This document shows positions 8,240 to 16,741 of a stretch of DNA of 30,844 bases, one piece after another. Numbering within the stretch: the first letter of the stretch is position 1; each line of letters starts with the position of its first letter. The notes under the pieces are model-generated. The model was given only the letters and a program-made list of their open reading frames with translations. It was not told the DNA's origin and searched no databases. Source of the DNA: Methylococcaceae bacterium (GTDB lineage: Bacteria; Pseudomonadota; Gammaproteobacteria; Methylococcales; Methylomonadaceae). The stretch covers positions 1 through 30,844 of the forward strand of contig JABFST010000261.1 of NCBI GenBank assembly GCA_013140465.1, read 5' to 3'. A program made the position numbers and the translations under genes.

Positions 8240-9441
8240 TGTCGGCTAGAGAATTTTTAGATAGCATAGAGCCGCATTTTACAAAAGGCGGCCGCTTAGA
8301 GAAGTATTACGGTCTCTATGAGATGGTAGATACTTTCATTTATACACCCTCTGATGTAACACGCGGCACTACGCACGTCCGTGACGGCAACGACCTCAAA
8401 CGGACCATGACTTTTGTGGTGATCGCCACATTGTTTTGCGTGTTGATGGCGATGTACAACACCGGCTACCAAGCCAATTTGGCTATGGAGTCGATGGGTT
8501 TAGAGAAGATTGCCAATTGGCGCAGCATCCCGATGATGATCTTCGGTTACAACCCGATGAATCCCTTCTCTAACTTTGTCCATGGCGCGTTGTACTTTTT
8601 GCCTATTTACATCACCACTTTAGCGGTCGGTGGTGTGTGGGAAGTGTTGTTTGCAACGGTGCGCGGCCATGAAGTCAACGAAGGCTTTTTGGTGTCGTCG
8701 ATGTTGTATGCCTTAATCATGCCGCCCGATATGCCCTTATGGCAGGTCGGTTTGGGCATTTCTTTCGGTATTGTTATCGGTAAGGAAGTCTTTGGCGGTA
8801 CTGGCAAAAACTTTTTAAACCCTGCGTTAACAGGCCGGGCATTTTTATATTTTGCCTATCCTGCGTCTATGACAGGTGACTCTATCTGGGTTGCTGTTGA
8901 CGGCTACACGCGTGCTACGCCCTTAGGGATTGCCGCTAACGGTGGTTTGGATGCGGTTTATGCAGCCAACTATAGCTGGGTACAAAGCTTTTTCGGTTTT
9001 GAACCAGGCTGCTTGGGCGAAACCTCTACCTTGGCAATTTTGCTAGGCGCAGCTTTTCTGTTGTATACCCGCGTTGCCTCTTACCGCATTATGGGCGGTG
9101 TGTTTTTAGGCATGGTGGCAACCTCGGTATTGTTTAATGTGATCGGCAGCGACACCAACCCTATGTTTGCAGTGCCTTGGTATTGGCATTTGACCATGGG
9201 CGGTTTTGCTTTTGGTATGGTTTATATGGCAACCGACCCTGTCAGTGCCGCTATGACCAACGCTGGGCGTTGGGCGTTCGGGATCTTGGTAGGTGGTATG
9301 ACGGTGTTAATCCGTGTAGTCAATCCGGCGTTTCCAGAAGGTATTATGCTGGCAATTTTGTTTTCCAACATGTTTGCGCCAACGATAGATTACTTCGTTA
9401 TTCAGGCCAATATCAGAAGAAGGATGAAACGTCATGCTTGA
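8239..9441 (+). CDS. nqrB: Na+-translocating NADH:quinone reductase subunit B
   Basis: The 400-aa polytopic membrane subunit binds riboflavin and a covalent FMN and forms much of the Na+ pathway. Family landmarks include GYNPMNPFSNFVHGALYFLPIY, GKEVFGGTGKNFLNPALTGR and YMATDPVSAAMTN. The covalent FMN site should be Thr227 in DGYTRATPL (221-229). Here Arg225 stands where the common motif D-G-x-S/T-G-A-T has Gly. GAAGGA lies directly upstream of the start, and the end overlaps nqrC by 8 bases. Function is not in doubt; the flavinylation motif is worth checking. Confidence 0.97.
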
Positions 9442-10369
9442 AAATAAACAATCCAGTAACCCGTTAAACGGTCTTTGTGCGGCTCTGGACAAGAACGAAA
9501 ACTACCAAAAATTTAAAGTTTATCGCGACAAGGTGCTTGCCTTAGGTAACGATAGCTTGGAAAAAACCATCGCCATCGCGGTTTCTTTGTGCTTGGTTTG
9601 TGCGGTGTTGGTTTCCTTTGCTGCGGTTGCCTTAAAACCCCTGCAAGTGGGCAACAAAGCTGCCGACATGAAGAAAAACATTCTCGATGTGGCGGGTTTG
9701 TTGGAAGAAGGCACGAATGTTGATTCTGCGTTTGCCGACAAAATCGAAGCAAAAGTCGTTGATTTGGCAACGGGTGATTACGTTGACAACATCAATGCCG
9801 ACGAATTTGACCAACGCAAGGCGGCAAAAGATCCTGCGCAAAATGTTGCGATTCCTAAAGACAAAGACATTGCCCATATCCGTGTGAAAGCGAAATATGC
9901 CAAAGTGTTTATCGTTAAAGAAGGCGGCGTGACCAAATCGATTATTTTGCCTATGCATGGTTATGGCTTATGGTCTACTTTGTATGGCTTTTTATCGTTG
10001 GATGCCGACGGTCAAACTGTCCAAAGCATCAACTTTTATGACCAAGCCGAAACTCCGGGCTTGGGTGGTGAAGTGGTCAACCCTAACTGGCGCGCGTTGT
10101 GGAAAGGCAAAAAAGTCTATGCCGAAACCGACCAACCTTCTTTAGAAAAAGGCTTGATTGCCGAAGCGGATATTGGTGAACCAGCGTTAGCCTTAATCAA
10201 AGGCTCAGTGGATACCAGCAAACCAGGTGCGCAATACCAAGTGGACGGTTTAGCAGGTGCAACTTTAACCAGCAATGGTGTCAGCAATCTGGTTAGATAC
10301 TGGATGGGTGAAGAAGGTTTTGCGCCGTATTTAAAGAAAGTAAGAACTGTTAAAGGGGCTAAGTCATGA
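9434..10369 (+). CDS. nqrC: Na+-translocating NADH:quinone reductase subunit C
   Basis: NqrC carries one membrane helix (here about 43-68, [20 protein letters not shown]) and a periplasmic FMN-binding domain. The second covalent FMN is expected on Thr277 of [13 protein letters not shown] (271-283); the position that is usually Ser is Ala274. The protein is 311 aa, longer than the roughly 250-265 aa typical of the family. About 35 extra residues precede the helix. The start at 9434 is kept because AGGA lies about nine bases upstream and the 8-bp overlap with nqrB is typical; a GTG near residue 34 ([12 protein letters not shown]) would give a more standard N-terminus. It overlaps nqrD by 4 bases (ATGA). 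Confidence 0.95.
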   Translation: MLENKQSSNPLNGLCAALDKNENYQKFKVYRDKVLALGNDSLEKTIAIAVSLCLVCAVLVSFAAVALKPLQVGNKAADMKKNILDVAGLLEEGTNVDSAFADKIEAKVVDLATGDYVDNINADEFDQRKAAKDPAQNVAIPKDKDIAHIRVKAKYAKVFIVKEGGVTKSIILPMHGYGLWSTLYGFLSLDADGQTVQSINFYDQAETPGLGGEVVNPNWRALWKGKKVYAETDQPSLEKGLIAEADIGEPALALIKGSVDTSKPGAQYQVDGLAGATLTSNGVSNLVRYWMGEEGFAPYLKKVRTVKGAKS

Positions 10370-11046
10370 GCGCAGTATTAAATGATGAAACAAAAAAAGT
10401 ATTAGTCACGCCTTTAGTCAACGACAATCCCATCACCTTGCAGGTGTTGGGTATTTGTTCGGCCTTGGCGGTGACTTCGCAAATGTCCACATCACTGATT
10501 ATGGCTTTGGCTTTAACCTTGGTGACGGCATTTTCAAGTGCGGCAATCAGTGCGATCAGAAACCACATTCCCAGCAGCATTCGGATTATTGTGCAAATGA
10601 CCATTATTGCGTCATTGGTTATCGTGGTGGATCAAATCCTAAAAGCGTTTGCTTATGATGTCAGCAAGCAATTATCGGTTTTTGTGGGTTTGATTATCAC
10701 CAACTGTATCGTTATGGGCCGTGCTGAAGGCTATGCGATGAAAAACCCGCCGTTAGAAAGCTTTATGGACGGTATCGGTAACGGTTTGGGTTATAGCTTG
10801 ATTTTGATTATCGTAGCTTTCTTTAGGGAAACTTTAGGCTCAGGCAAATTGCTGGGCATCGAAGTGTTCAAATTAGTCAAAGACGGTGGTTGGTATGATC
10901 CTAACGGTCTGATGTTATTGCCACCTAGCGCATTTTTTATTATTGGTTTGATTATCTGGGGCGTTCGTCAATGGAAACCAGGCCAAGCGGAAAAATCAGA
11001 GTATAAAATCATGTCGATTGCTCATGGTGAAGGGGGACATCACTAA
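10366..11046 (+). CDS. nqrD: Na+-translocating NADH:quinone reductase subunit D
   Basis: The 226-aa integral membrane protein has about six hydrophobic helices. Cys31 (LGICSALAV) and Cys114 ([13 protein letters not shown]) match the two cysteines that, with two from NqrE, hold the iron or [2Fe-2S] centre at the middle of the membrane in the Vibrio complex. [16 protein letters not shown] and [12 protein letters not shown] are family signatures. The ATG overlaps the nqrC stop by 4 bases and the stop shares one base with nqrE, which implies strict coupling of these two partner subunits. NqrD is homologous to RnfE, but the surrounding nqrA-F operon makes NqrD the right call. Confidence 0.96.
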   Translation: MSAVLNDETKKVLVTPLVNDNPITLQVLGICSALAVTSQMSTSLIMALALTLVTAFSSAAISAIRNHIPSSIRIIVQMTIIASLVIVVDQILKAFAYDVSKQLSVFVGLIITNCIVMGRAEGYAMKNPPLESFMDGIGNGLGYSLILIIVAFFRETLGSGKLLGIEVFKLVKDGGWYDPNGLMLLPPSAFFIIGLIIWGVRQWKPGQAEKSEYKIMSIAHGEGGHH

Positions 11047-11654
11047 TGGAAGCTTATATTAGTTTATTTGTAAAAGCGGTATTTATTGAGAACCTCGCGC
11101 TGTCGTTTTTCTTAGGCATGTGTACTTTTATCGCGGTATCCAAAAAAATTGCCACGGCAATGGGCTTGGGTGTGGCGGTTATGGTGGTGCAAGCGATTAC
11201 CGTACCTGCCAATAACGTGGTTTACCATGCTTTATTGAAAGAAGACGCCTTGTCTTGGATAGGCATCACCGGCGTTGATTTAAGCTTTTTGGCCTTGTTA
11301 AGCTGTATCGGTATGATCGCGGCTTTAGTACAAATTTTGGAAATGATCTTAGATAAGTTCTTTCCGGCTTTGTACCACGCTTTAGGCGTGTTCTTGCCGC
11401 TGATTACAGTAAACTGCGCGATTTTAGGCGGCAGTTTGTTCATGATCGAACGCGATTATAACTTTGGCGAAAGCGTCACTTATGGTGTCGGCAGTGGTTT
11501 GGGCTGGGCATTAGCTATTACCGTTATGGCGGGTGTGCGCGAAAAACTTAAATACAGTGATATTCCAGCCGGTTTGCAAGGCTTGGGCATTACTTTTATC
11601 ACCGCAGGTCTGATGTCGCTTGGCTTCATGGCTTTCTCTGGAATCCAACTTTAA
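11046..11654 (+). CDS. nqrE: Na+-translocating NADH:quinone reductase subunit E
   Basis: The 202-aa membrane protein is homologous to RnfA and is the inverted-topology partner of NqrD. Cys26 ([12 protein letters not shown]) and Cys124 ([14 protein letters not shown]) are the expected ligands of the shared Fe centre. Other signatures are [22 protein letters not shown] and [13 protein letters not shown]. The start overlaps the nqrD stop by one base; 12 bases separate its stop from nqrF, with AAGGTAG as the next ribosome-binding site. Confidence 0.97.
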   Translation: MEAYISLFVKAVFIENLALSFFLGMCTFIAVSKKIATAMGLGVAVMVVQAITVPANNVVYHALLKEDALSWIGITGVDLSFLALLSCIGMIAALVQILEMILDKFFPALYHALGVFLPLITVNCAILGGSLFMIERDYNFGESVTYGVGSGLGWALAITVMAGVREKLKYSDIPAGLQGLGITFITAGLMSLGFMAFSGIQL

Positions 11655-11666
11655 GAAGGTAGAGTA

Positions 11667-12887
11667 ATGCTGGAAATTCTATTAGGGATCATCATTTTTA
11701 CGGCGTTTGTTATTGCCTTGGTGTTTGTCATCATCGGTGCGAAAAGCAAATTGGTCGCAGAAGGGGATGTTGAGATCCTGATCAATAATGAAAAGAAAAT
11801 TCATGTACCCGTGGGTTCAAAACTTTTAACCGCCTTGGCTGACAACGGTTTGTTCGTGTCATCAGCCTGTGGCGGCGGTGGTACTTGCGCACAATGCCGC
11901 GTGGTCGTGCATTCTGGCGGCGGTGAAATCTTGCCGACTGAGTTGACCCACATCACCAAACGTGAAGCGGCACATGGCGAACGTCTGTCTTGCCAAGTTT
12001 CTGTCAAACACAATATGAGCATTGAAGTCGAAGACGACGTGTTCGGTGTTAAAAAATGGGAATGCACCGTTAAGTCCAACAATAACGTGGCAACCTTTAT
12101 TAAAGAACTGGTTTTAGATTTGCCTGAAGGCGAAGCCATCAATTATCGCGCAGGTGGTTATATTCAAATCGAATGTCCGCCACACGTTTCTAAATACAGC
12201 GATTTTGCCGTAGAAGAACGTTTCCGTGAAGATTGGGACAAGTTCAAATTGTGGCGTTATGTGTCTGAAGTGAAAGAACCTGCGCTACGCGCCTACTCGA
12301 TGGCGAGTTACCCCGAAGAAAAAGAAATCATGCTGAACGTGCGTATTGCTACGCCACCGCCAAGCGCACCCGATACCGTGCCGCCAGGCATCATGTCTTC
12401 CTACATCTTCGGCTTAAAACCAGGCGATAAATGTATTATCTCTGGCCCTTACGGCGAGTTTTATGCAAAAGACACCGAAGCGGAAATGGTGTTTGTCGGT
12501 GGTGGTGCCGGTATGGCCCCTATGCGTTCACACATTTTCGACTTGTTAAGAAGGTTGAAGTCCAAACGCAAAATTACTTTCTGGTACGGTGCACGTAGCA
12601 AACGTGAAATGTTCTATGTAGAAGATTTCGACATGTTGGCGCGTGAAAATGAAAACTTCACTTGGCATGTGGCTTTGTCTGACCCATTACCCGATGACAA
12701 TTGGGATGGCTACAAAGGCTTTATCCATAACGTGCTTTTTAATGAGTTTATTAAAAGCCACCCAGCCCCAGAAGATTGCGAGTTTTACATGTGCGGCCCG
12801 CCAATCATGAATACTTCTGTAATCAATATGTTGGTGGAAAATGGTGTAGAGCCTGAAAACATCATGTTAGACGACTTCGGCGGCTAA
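11667..12887 (+). CDS. nqrF: Na+-translocating NADH:quinone reductase subunit F
   Basis: This 406-aa subunit is where NADH electrons enter. Residues 3-25 form an N-terminal membrane anchor. A [2Fe-2S] ferredoxin domain follows with Cys68, Cys74, Cys77 ([16 protein letters not shown]) and Cys109 (LSCQ). The FAD site is RAYSMAS (208-214). The NADH-binding region has [14 protein letters not shown] (276-289), [13 protein letters not shown] and [11 protein letters not shown] near the C-terminus. The length and residues are standard. It is the last gene of the nqr transcript: a strong terminator follows 40 bases after the stop. The apbE gene often found close by in nqr loci is absent. Confidence 0.98.
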   Translation: MLEILLGIIIFTAFVIALVFVIIGAKSKLVAEGDVEILINNEKKIHVPVGSKLLTALADNGLFVSSACGGGGTCAQCRVVVHSGGGEILPTELTHITKREAAHGERLSCQVSVKHNMSIEVEDDVFGVKKWECTVKSNNNVATFIKELVLDLPEGEAINYRAGGYIQIECPPHVSKYSDFAVEERFREDWDKFKLWRYVSEVKEPALRAYSMASYPEEKEIMLNVRIATPPPSAPDTVPPGIMSSYIFGLKPGDKCIISGPYGEFYAKDTEAEMVFVGGGAGMAPMRSHIFDLLRRLKSKRKITFWYGARSKREMFYVEDFDMLARENENFTWHVALSDPLPDDNWDGYKGFIHNVLFNEFIKSHPAPEDCEFYMCGPPIMNTSVINMLVENGVEPENIMLDDFGG

Positions 12888-12926
12888 CAGCTAAAACCAT
12901 CTGCGCTGCGGTTTGGGCGTAACTAG

Positions 12927-12962
12927 AAACGAGGATTGGCGGTGCTGATCCTCGTTTTTTTT
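12927..12962 (+). terminator. Rho-independent terminator of the nqr operon
   Basis: AAACGAGGAT (12927-12936) pairs perfectly with ATCCTCGTTT (12948-12957) around an 11-base loop and runs into eight consecutive T. It lies 40 bases past the nqrF stop, so nqrM needs either read-through or its own promoter. Confidence 0.9.
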
Positions 12963-13042
12963 CGTTATGGATTACGGTTAAAAAGTCCTATACTTATATT
13001 TTATGGCTTCCCTTTTAAGCTGGGACAGTTTGGGTGTTGTTC

Positions 13043-13163
13043 GCTGAGCGGAGTCGAATCCCGCCGCTGGCTTCGACTCCGCTCAGCCAACGGCTCCGCT
13101 CAGCCAACGGCTCCGCTCAGCCAACGGCTCCGCTCAGCCAACGGCTCCGCTCAGCCAACGGCT
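13043..13163. repeat. Inverted repeat and five 17-bp tandem units (repeat family B)
   Basis: GCTGAGCGGAGTCGAA (13043-13058) pairs with TTCGACTCCGCTCAGC (13072-13087). The right arm leads into five exact head-to-tail copies of CCGCTCAGCCAACGGCT (13079-13163), without spacers. The inverted core is the same as at 123-168. A reading frame through the array (LRSANGSAQPTAP repeats) has no ribosome-binding site and is a product of the repeat. The array lies between the nqr terminator and nqrM. Confidence 0.9.
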
Positions 13164-13262
13164 CCTCAGTCCCGCTTTAAGTGAGTAGCCTTTTTTATTA
13201 ACGACCGCCAGCTAAGGGTGCAATGCTTGCATTAATCCTAAGCGGCAAAACGAGGTGTTACG

Positions 13263-13454
13263 ATGACTTATTTTTTGATAACGTTTGTAGTGATGTTGGT
13301 TGTCATAGGCATCATGGCAATTGGGGTGATTTTTGGCCGTCGCGCCATTAAAGGCTCATGCGGAGGAGGCATGAATAAGGCCGAATGCGTTTGTGTGGAA
13401 AAATGTGACAAAAGAAAAAAATTGGATGCCGAAGCGCAACTCAATCAAGGCTGA
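13263..13454 (+). CDS. nqrM: NQR maturation protein NqrM (DUF539)
   Basis: The 63-aa protein has one N-terminal membrane helix (about 3-24) followed by a short Cys-rich tail with Cys33, Cys42, Cys44 and Cys48 (GSCGGG ... ECVCVEKC). This is the NqrM signature. In Vibrio NqrM is required to insert iron between NqrD and NqrE. GAGGTG lies seven bases upstream of the ATG. It is separated from nqrF by a terminator and a tandem repeat array, so its expression may be uncoupled from the structural genes. The CBS-domain gene follows after 43 bases. Confidence 0.92.
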   Translation: MTYFLITFVVMLVVIGIMAIGVIFGRRAIKGSCGGGMNKAECVCVEKCDKRKKLDAEAQLNQG

Positions 13455-13497
13455 TACGCACTAAAGAACATCCACAATAATAACAAAGGAGTTCATT

Positions 13498-13893
13498 ATG
13501 TTAGCTAAAATTACCGTGGCCGATTATATGGCTACACGCTTGGTGACATTGACCGAAGACACCAATGTCATCGATGCGATAAAAAAATTATTGGACCACA
13601 AAATTACCTGCGCTCCAGTGGTGGACAGCAAAGGTCACTTGATAGGCATGTTTTCAGAAAAAGACGGCATGAGGGTGTTTTTGGAAAGTGTTTACAACCA
13701 AGGTATGAGCGGCAAAGTAGGCGAGTATATGACGACCGAAACCATTAGTGTCGATGCTTCATCCAGCATCGTCGATTTGGCGGAAAATTTTAAAAAGTCA
13801 CCAGTACGCAGTTTTCCGGTCTTTGAAGACGGCAAATTTGTCGGTGTGATTAGCCGTATAGATGTGTTGAGGGCGTTAGTTGCCATCAAATAG
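13498..13893 (+). CDS. Two-CBS-domain protein
   Basis: The 131-aa protein consists of little more than a tandem CBS pair (Bateman module). CBS1 is about residues 7-64 (VADYMATRLVTLTEDTNVIDAIKKLLDHKITCAPVVDSKGHLIGMFSEKDGM) and CBS2 about 78-130 (VGEYMTTETISVDASSSIVDLAENFKKSPVRSFPVFEDGKFVGVISRIDVLRAL). Such modules bind adenine nucleotides such as AMP, ATP, SAM or NAD and act as energy sensors. The partner is unknown. The ribosome-binding site AAAGGAG is near-perfect, suggesting strong translation. It follows nqrM by 43 bases, so regulation linked to NQR is possible but unproven. The gene end overlaps the sbcB start by 14 bases. Confidence 0.9.
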   Translation: MLAKITVADYMATRLVTLTEDTNVIDAIKKLLDHKITCAPVVDSKGHLIGMFSEKDGMRVFLESVYNQGMSGKVGEYMTTETISVDASSSIVDLAENFKKSPVRSFPVFEDGKFVGVISRIDVLRALVAIK

Positions 13894-15316
13894 CAGCGCA
13901 GTCGCCAGCTTTTATTGGCATGACTACGAAACCTTTGGCCTGGATCCCCAGCGCGATCGCCCCGTCCAGTTTGCAGGGGTGCGCACGGATGCGGATTTTA
14001 ATGTCATCGATGATCCTCTGTTAATTTACTGCAAACCTAGCCCCGATTATTTGCCCAATCCTGATGCCTGTGCAATTACAGGCATCACCCCACAACTGGC
14101 TTTAGCCAAAGGCGTGTGCGAAGCTGAATTTATCGCGCACATTCACCAACAACTCGCCCAGCCCAATACTTGCACCTTAGGTTACAACAATTTGCGTTTT
14201 GATGATGAAGTCACGCGCAATTGCTTGTACCGCAATTTTTATGACCCCTATGCGCGGGAATGGCAGAACAACAATTCCCGTTGGGACATTATCGATGTCG
14301 TGCGGGCGGCACGCGCTTTACGCCCTGATGGTGTTAACTGGCCTAGAACTGATGACGGCAAGCCTAGCTTAAAGCTAGACCAACTGACGGTTGCCAACGG
14401 CATTGCCCATGAGTCCGCGCATGATGCGCTATCAGATGTTTATGCCACTATCGGTATCGCGCGTTTGGTCAAACAAGCACAGCCCAAATTGTTCCAATTT
14501 CTGATGACCCATCGCTTTAAACCGCAAGTGTCGGCATTGTTGCAACTGGGCAGTTACCAGCCCTTGGTCCATATCTCAGGCCGTTATGCTTCGGCAAAAC
14601 ATAACCTCGCGATCATCTTGCCTTTGTGTAAGCACCCAACGAATCCGAATGGCGTGATTGTTTATGATTTGTCGGTGGATCCTGAACCCTTATTGACCTT
14701 ACCCGTCAGCGAAATCCAATACCGATTGTTTACGGCAACTGCCGATTTGCCCGAAGGCGTGGCGCGGATTCCCCTAAAAACCGTCCATATCAACCGTTGC
14801 CCAGTATTGGCGCCCTTATCGGTGATTAAACCCGAAGACGCGCAGCGGCTGGCGATTGATTTAAAGCTGTGCCTATCCCATAGAGACAAGATTAAGCCTG
14901 TACAAGGCTTGGCGGAAAAACTCGCCGCTGTGTTTAGCGAAAACAATAGCCCAGCGGGTAATGACCCCGACTTAGGCATTTATAGCGGTGGTTTTTTTGC
15001 AGAGGCGGATAAGCCAAAAATGGCTAAAGTCAGGTCAGCAACTACTGGGCAATTGGCAAGCTTAGCACTAACATTTAACGATAAGCGTTTGGCAGAAATG
15101 CTGTTTAGGTATAAGGGTCGCAATTATCCCGACACGCTGACCGCAGATGAAAAAATTCGTTGGCAAGGGTTTTGTAGGGAACGCTTGGCGGGTGGCATCA
15201 CCGACTATTTGGCGCGTCTGGAAAGCTTGAGTGACACGGCGGACAGTGAAGTGCTTGAAGCGTTACGCGCCTATGCCTTAGGGCTATGCAGCGAATATGG
15301 CGTGGATGGGTATTAG
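13880..15316 (+). CDS. sbcB: Exodeoxyribonuclease I
   Basis: The 478-aa 3'-5' single-strand DNA exonuclease acts in recombination and mismatch repair. The DEDD exonuclease core is visible: FYWHDYETFG with Asp15 and Glu17, GYNNLRFDDEVTRN, and HDALSDVYATIGIARL with the catalytic His/Asp pair. The ExoI C-terminal region follows (LAEMLFRYKGRNYPDTLTADEKIRW, a family hallmark). The length agrees with E. coli SbcB (475 aa). The start is TTG at 13880, inside the CBS gene: GAGGG lies seven bases upstream and no ATG gives a complete N-terminus before YWHDYETFG. The 14-bp overlap implies coupling to the CBS gene. Confidence 0.95.
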   Translation: MPSNSSAVASFYWHDYETFGLDPQRDRPVQFAGVRTDADFNVIDDPLLIYCKPSPDYLPNPDACAITGITPQLALAKGVCEAEFIAHIHQQLAQPNTCTLGYNNLRFDDEVTRNCLYRNFYDPYAREWQNNNSRWDIIDVVRAARALRPDGVNWPRTDDGKPSLKLDQLTVANGIAHESAHDALSDVYATIGIARLVKQAQPKLFQFLMTHRFKPQVSALLQLGSYQPLVHISGRYASAKHNLAIILPLCKHPTNPNGVIVYDLSVDPEPLLTLPVSEIQYRLFTATADLPEGVARIPLKTVHINRCPVLAPLSVIKPEDAQRLAIDLKLCLSHRDKIKPVQGLAEKLAAVFSENNSPAGNDPDLGIYSGGFFAEADKPKMAKVRSATTGQLASLALTFNDKRLAEMLFRYKGRNYPDTLTADEKIRWQGFCRERLAGGITDYLARLESLSDTADSEVLEALRAYALGLCSEYGVDGY

Positions 15317-15332
15317 GTGGCGAAAGCTGTGG

Positions 15333-15357
15333 CGCAGGGCAGGTGATGCGCCCTGCG
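15333..15357. terminator. Hairpin between convergent sbcB and the esterase gene
   Basis: CGCAGGGC (15333-15340) pairs with GCCCTGCG (15350-15357), with a 9-base loop. It lies 16 bases past the sbcB stop and 20 bases past the end of the convergent gene. There is no proper T-run, so termination in either direction is only plausible. Confidence 0.45.
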
Positions 15358-15377
15358 TTGTTGAGTGGTTAGACAGT

Positions 15378-16391
15378 TTAAGCTGTTGCGCTAGATAATG
15401 GACGGCGTTGATGCCAGCCTAGTAAGCCCAAACCTAAAACCGTCAGTAAAATAGAGCTAGGCTCGGGTACTTGCTCGAACATCTGTTGGGCAAAAAGTTG
15501 GTGTACGGCGGCAGTCGGATGTTCAAAATCCCAGTAAAAATAGCTGTTAGGCGCAGCGCAAACAGTAGGCGGGGTTGTGCCTGTGGGTAAGGGCGAGCCA
15601 TCAACATAACCGTCATAACATGCTTGGGTCGTGTTGCTAAAGCCATAATTTCCAGGTTGGTTAATGATGGCTTGGTGCAAAGAAAAAGTGTTGAATTGAA
15701 AAATGTTTAGGTTTAACGGCGCTAAACTGTTGAGTGCGTTTGCTAAGGTCGCGTTAAAGGTTTGGGTTAAAAAAGTGGCTTGTGCACTAGCGGCAGGACC
15801 GAAAGCCAGCACTTCGGGTACTAGGCCCAAATCAGGCAAATTAGGGATTAAAAAGTTTTCTGCACCCAGCAGATAAAGGCTTTGGATAGCGTTGACGATG
15901 CCTGAGACCGCCACATTAATCGAATTGCCTGGACTGCCAGCAGGGTTTGCGCCTATGAGTACGTCCGACATATCGTTCGCACCTATCCAAAGCGTATATA
16001 GCGCATTGGCATCGGTACTGGCATGGCTGCTCGTGAAGCCGCTGATTTGTTGGTTAAAGCTTTGGGCACTAGGGGGCAGTCCCGCCGCAACATAAGCGGT
16101 TCTTGCGCCGCCGTAAGCGTAATTGGTGCCACCCAATTGCGAGGCGCTTAAGGGCAGTCCCAATAAGTCAGCGAGTTGGTCGGCATAGTTTTCGCCATTG
16201 CTAAACCTGCCTGGATAATAAGGCGGGCTGCTAGGCACTAGCCCGCCAGTAATCAGGGCATCGTTGCCGCTGTCCGATAAACTGTCGCCAAACACATACA
16301 AGGCTGTGTATGGTCCAGCGTAAACAAGGGGTGAGCATAATGCGCTGGCAAGTGCAAACGTGCCAAGCAGGGTGCGCGTAGATGGTTTCAT
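15378..16391 (-). CDS. GDSL/SGNH esterase with PEP-CTERM sorting signal
   Basis: The 337-aa secreted protein has a signal peptide (MKPSTRTLLGTFALASALCS, cleavage likely after VYA at 25). SGNH blocks follow: FGDSLSDSGND with nucleophile Ser37, GGTNYAYGGART, WIGANDMSD with Asn139, and WDFEHPTAAVH with Asp288 and His291. The C-terminus is a PEP-CTERM signal: VPEPS at 308-312, a hydrophobic helix (ILLTVLGLGLLGW) and Arg-Arg, so it should be processed by an exosortase encoded elsewhere. It probably hydrolyses ester bonds in extracellular lipids or polysaccharides; the substrate is unknown. The start at 16391 is chosen for AGGA eight bases upstream and the signal peptide. Two Cys pairs in the mature region may form disulfides. 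It is likely monocistronic. Confidence 0.9.
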   Translation of the reverse strand: MKPSTRTLLGTFALASALCSPLVYAGPYTALYVFGDSLSDSGNDALITGGLVPSSPPYYPGRFSNGENYADQLADLLGLPLSASQLGGTNYAYGGARTAYVAAGLPPSAQSFNQQISGFTSSHASTDANALYTLWIGANDMSDVLIGANPAGSPGNSINVAVSGIVNAIQSLYLLGAENFLIPNLPDLGLVPEVLAFGPAASAQATFLTQTFNATLANALNSLAPLNLNIFQFNTFSLHQAIINQPGNYGFSNTTQACYDGYVDGSPLPTGTTPPTVCAAPNSYFYWDFEHPTAAVHQLFAQQMFEQVPEPSSILLTVLGLGLLGWHQRRPLSSATA

Positions 16392-16741
16392 AGTGGATCC
16401 TAGGTAAGCGTGCGGAATCGGGAACAGAAAAGTCAGTGATTTTGTGGCTGATTTTAAAAGAAAATCTGCCACTAAAAATATGTTACCGCCGTCCTTGTAT
16501 TTTTACAAATTTATGCTTATCTAAAAGCATTGGCTGTTGTCAGGGTAACCGCTTGTTGTCGGCAATCAATCCGATAGTACACTGTCATAACCGCTTTTAC
16601 TGGATAAATGAGTTACTCTGTATCCAACCCCAATCTAAGCCCCTCTCCCTCAAGTGGGGTATGTAAAGCAATCAGTTAAATCAACCTTCTTCCTGAAGGA
16701 GAAGGCACTTTGTGACTTGTGCAGATACTGATGCTGAACAG
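16392..16741. other. Intergenic gap upstream of the esterase gene
   Basis: These 350 bp separate rlmD from the downstream esterase gene on the minus strand. They hold the esterase leader and a weak hairpin at 16685-16705. No convincing gene, RNA or strong promoter match was seen. Confidence 0.4.
16685..16705 (-). terminator. Weak hairpin downstream of rlmD
   Basis: CCTTCT (16685-16690) pairs with AGAAGG (16700-16705), 36 bases beyond the rlmD stop. Only a few scattered T follow on the minus strand, so it is at best a weak terminator. Confidence 0.3.

Noticed and set aside
13079..13163. Possible CRISPR array
   Set aside because: The 17-bp units are directly adjacent with no spacers, and no cas genes are in the window.
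12936..13184. 82-codon plus-strand reading frame with LRSANGSAQPTAP repeats
   Set aside because: It starts inside the nqr terminator hairpin, has no ribosome-binding site, and its repeats are the translation of the 17-bp DNA array.
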